From Clostridiaceae bacterium (GTDB taxonomy: Bacteria; Bacillota; Clostridia; Acetivibrionales; DTU013): DNA of 7,020 nt. Shown one piece after another: positions 6,538 to 7,020 of the stretch. The stretch's first letter is position 1. Every line of letters begins with the position of its first letter. Where the stretch lies: positions 1 through 7,020 of the forward strand of contig JAAZKL010000290.1 in NCBI GenBank assembly GCA_012799845.1, written 5' to 3'. Under the pieces are notes generated by a model. It searched no databases. It was not told where the DNA came from and saw nothing but the letters and a program-made list of their open reading frames with translations. Both the position numbers and the translations under genes were made by a program.

Positions 6538-7020
6538 TTACTTTCTCTTATATATTTTTCTTCTCAGTTCGCGGAATGCGGTAATGCATTTTTCGGCTAT
6601 GAAGTTTATGAAAGGATTGAACACGTAATCCAGCATCCCCACGAACTCAGTGAATTTCCCGCTGAAACCGACTTTGAACCTGTAAAGGCCGTACATCGGA
6701 TTGTTTTCATCCAGGTCTCCCGGGACGCCCCTGAAATCGTATATGTCGCAGCCCGATTCCAGCGCCCATTTTATCATGTTCCACTGCAGAAGATAATTGG
6801 GCATCAGGTTGCGGTGCTCATTTATGCTGGCTCCGTACAGGTACCAGCATTTATTGCCGTACAGGATGGCGATGGTGCCTGCGATGGGTTTTCCCTCATA
6901 ACTTGCAATGTAGACCCTGGCATGGTCCGGGGCAAAACAATCGAAAACTTTTTCGTAGTACTCCCTGCTTCTCACGACAAAATTGTCGCGAATACCCGTC
7001 TCAACGATCATCCTGTGGAA
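6538..7020 (-). CDS. FemAB/MurM-type peptidoglycan bridge aminoacyltransferase (5' end cut by window)
   Basis: FemX, MurM and related enzymes transfer amino acids from aminoacyl-tRNA to the side chain of residue 3 of lipid II in the cytoplasm, building the interpeptide bridge. The frame stays open to the window edge, so the 160 visible residues are a C-terminal part; the family is usually 330-420 long. The ATG at 7011 is internal, since FHR precedes it in frame. Residues numbered from the edge: ET-x2-RDNF (7-14), a GNAT-like sheet from KPIAGTIAILYG (44-55) to WYLYGAS (59-65), LLQWNMIKWALESGC (77-91), YDFRGVPGD (94-102), GLYRFKVGFSG (111-121) and TEFVG (124-128), then a very basic tail. DFRG and GLYRFK are hallmarks of the family. 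It is first of the two visible genes of a minus-strand operon with the flippase. The added amino acid cannot be predicted. Confidence 0.88.
   Translation of the reverse strand, partial: FHRMIVETGIRDNFVVRSREYYEKVFDCFAPDHARVYIASYEGKPIAGTIAILYGNKCWYLYGASINEHRNLMPNYLLQWNMIKWALESGCDIYDFRGVPGDLDENNPMYGLYRFKVGFSGKFTEFVGMLDYVFNPFINFIAEKCITAFRELRRKIYKRK

Overview
The window is a block of cell-wall genes, most likely from a Gram-positive member of the Firmicutes/Clostridia with roughly balanced base composition. It shows strong use of AGG for arginine and ATA for isoleucine. The proteins resemble clostridial or other Firmicutes families: a SpoVB/YtgP-type flippase, a DacF-type D,D-carboxypeptidase, a FemAB/MurM bridge transferase and a MurE of the lysine-type branch. 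A finer placement (for example, a Clostridia family with Lys- or Orn-type peptidoglycan) would be a guess.

Layout from left to right. Positions 1-1250 (minus) hold a MurE-like Mur ligase whose 3' end is cut by the window edge. Positions 1277-2944 (minus) hold a membrane-anchored fusion of a CapA/PGA_cap phosphatase-fold domain with a VanX-type D-Ala-D-Ala dipeptidase domain, 26 bp upstream of the ligase and probably in one operon with it. Positions 2945-3288 are a 344-bp divergent intergenic region with one good and one fair sigma-A-like promoter, a 9-bp direct repeat and a GC-rich patch. Positions 3289-4668 (plus) hold a secreted, membrane-tethered penicillin-binding D-Ala-D-Ala carboxypeptidase. 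Positions 4669-4842 are a convergent gap with a 42-bp tandem repeat that begins inside the carboxypeptidase stop region, followed by an inverted repeat. Positions 4843-6531 (minus) hold a MATE-like lipid-linked precursor flippase. Positions 6538-7020 (minus) hold the C-terminal part of a FemAB/MurM-type aminoacyltransferase, 6 bp upstream of the flippase.

The genes fit one pathway. MurE adds the third stem residue in the cytoplasm, a Fem/Mur transferase adds a bridge amino acid to it, a MurJ-like carrier may move the lipid-linked precursor outward, and the carboxypeptidase trims the terminal D-Ala outside. The CapA-VanX fusion looks extracytoplasmic, and its peptidase half keeps a complete zinc active site. 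No vanH, vanA or vanRS homologue is visible, so this is not a recognisable glycopeptide-resistance operon. The most unusual items are the CapA-VanX fusion and the repeat array grown from the end of the carboxypeptidase gene. I saw no tRNA, rRNA, CRISPR array, transposase or riboswitch.
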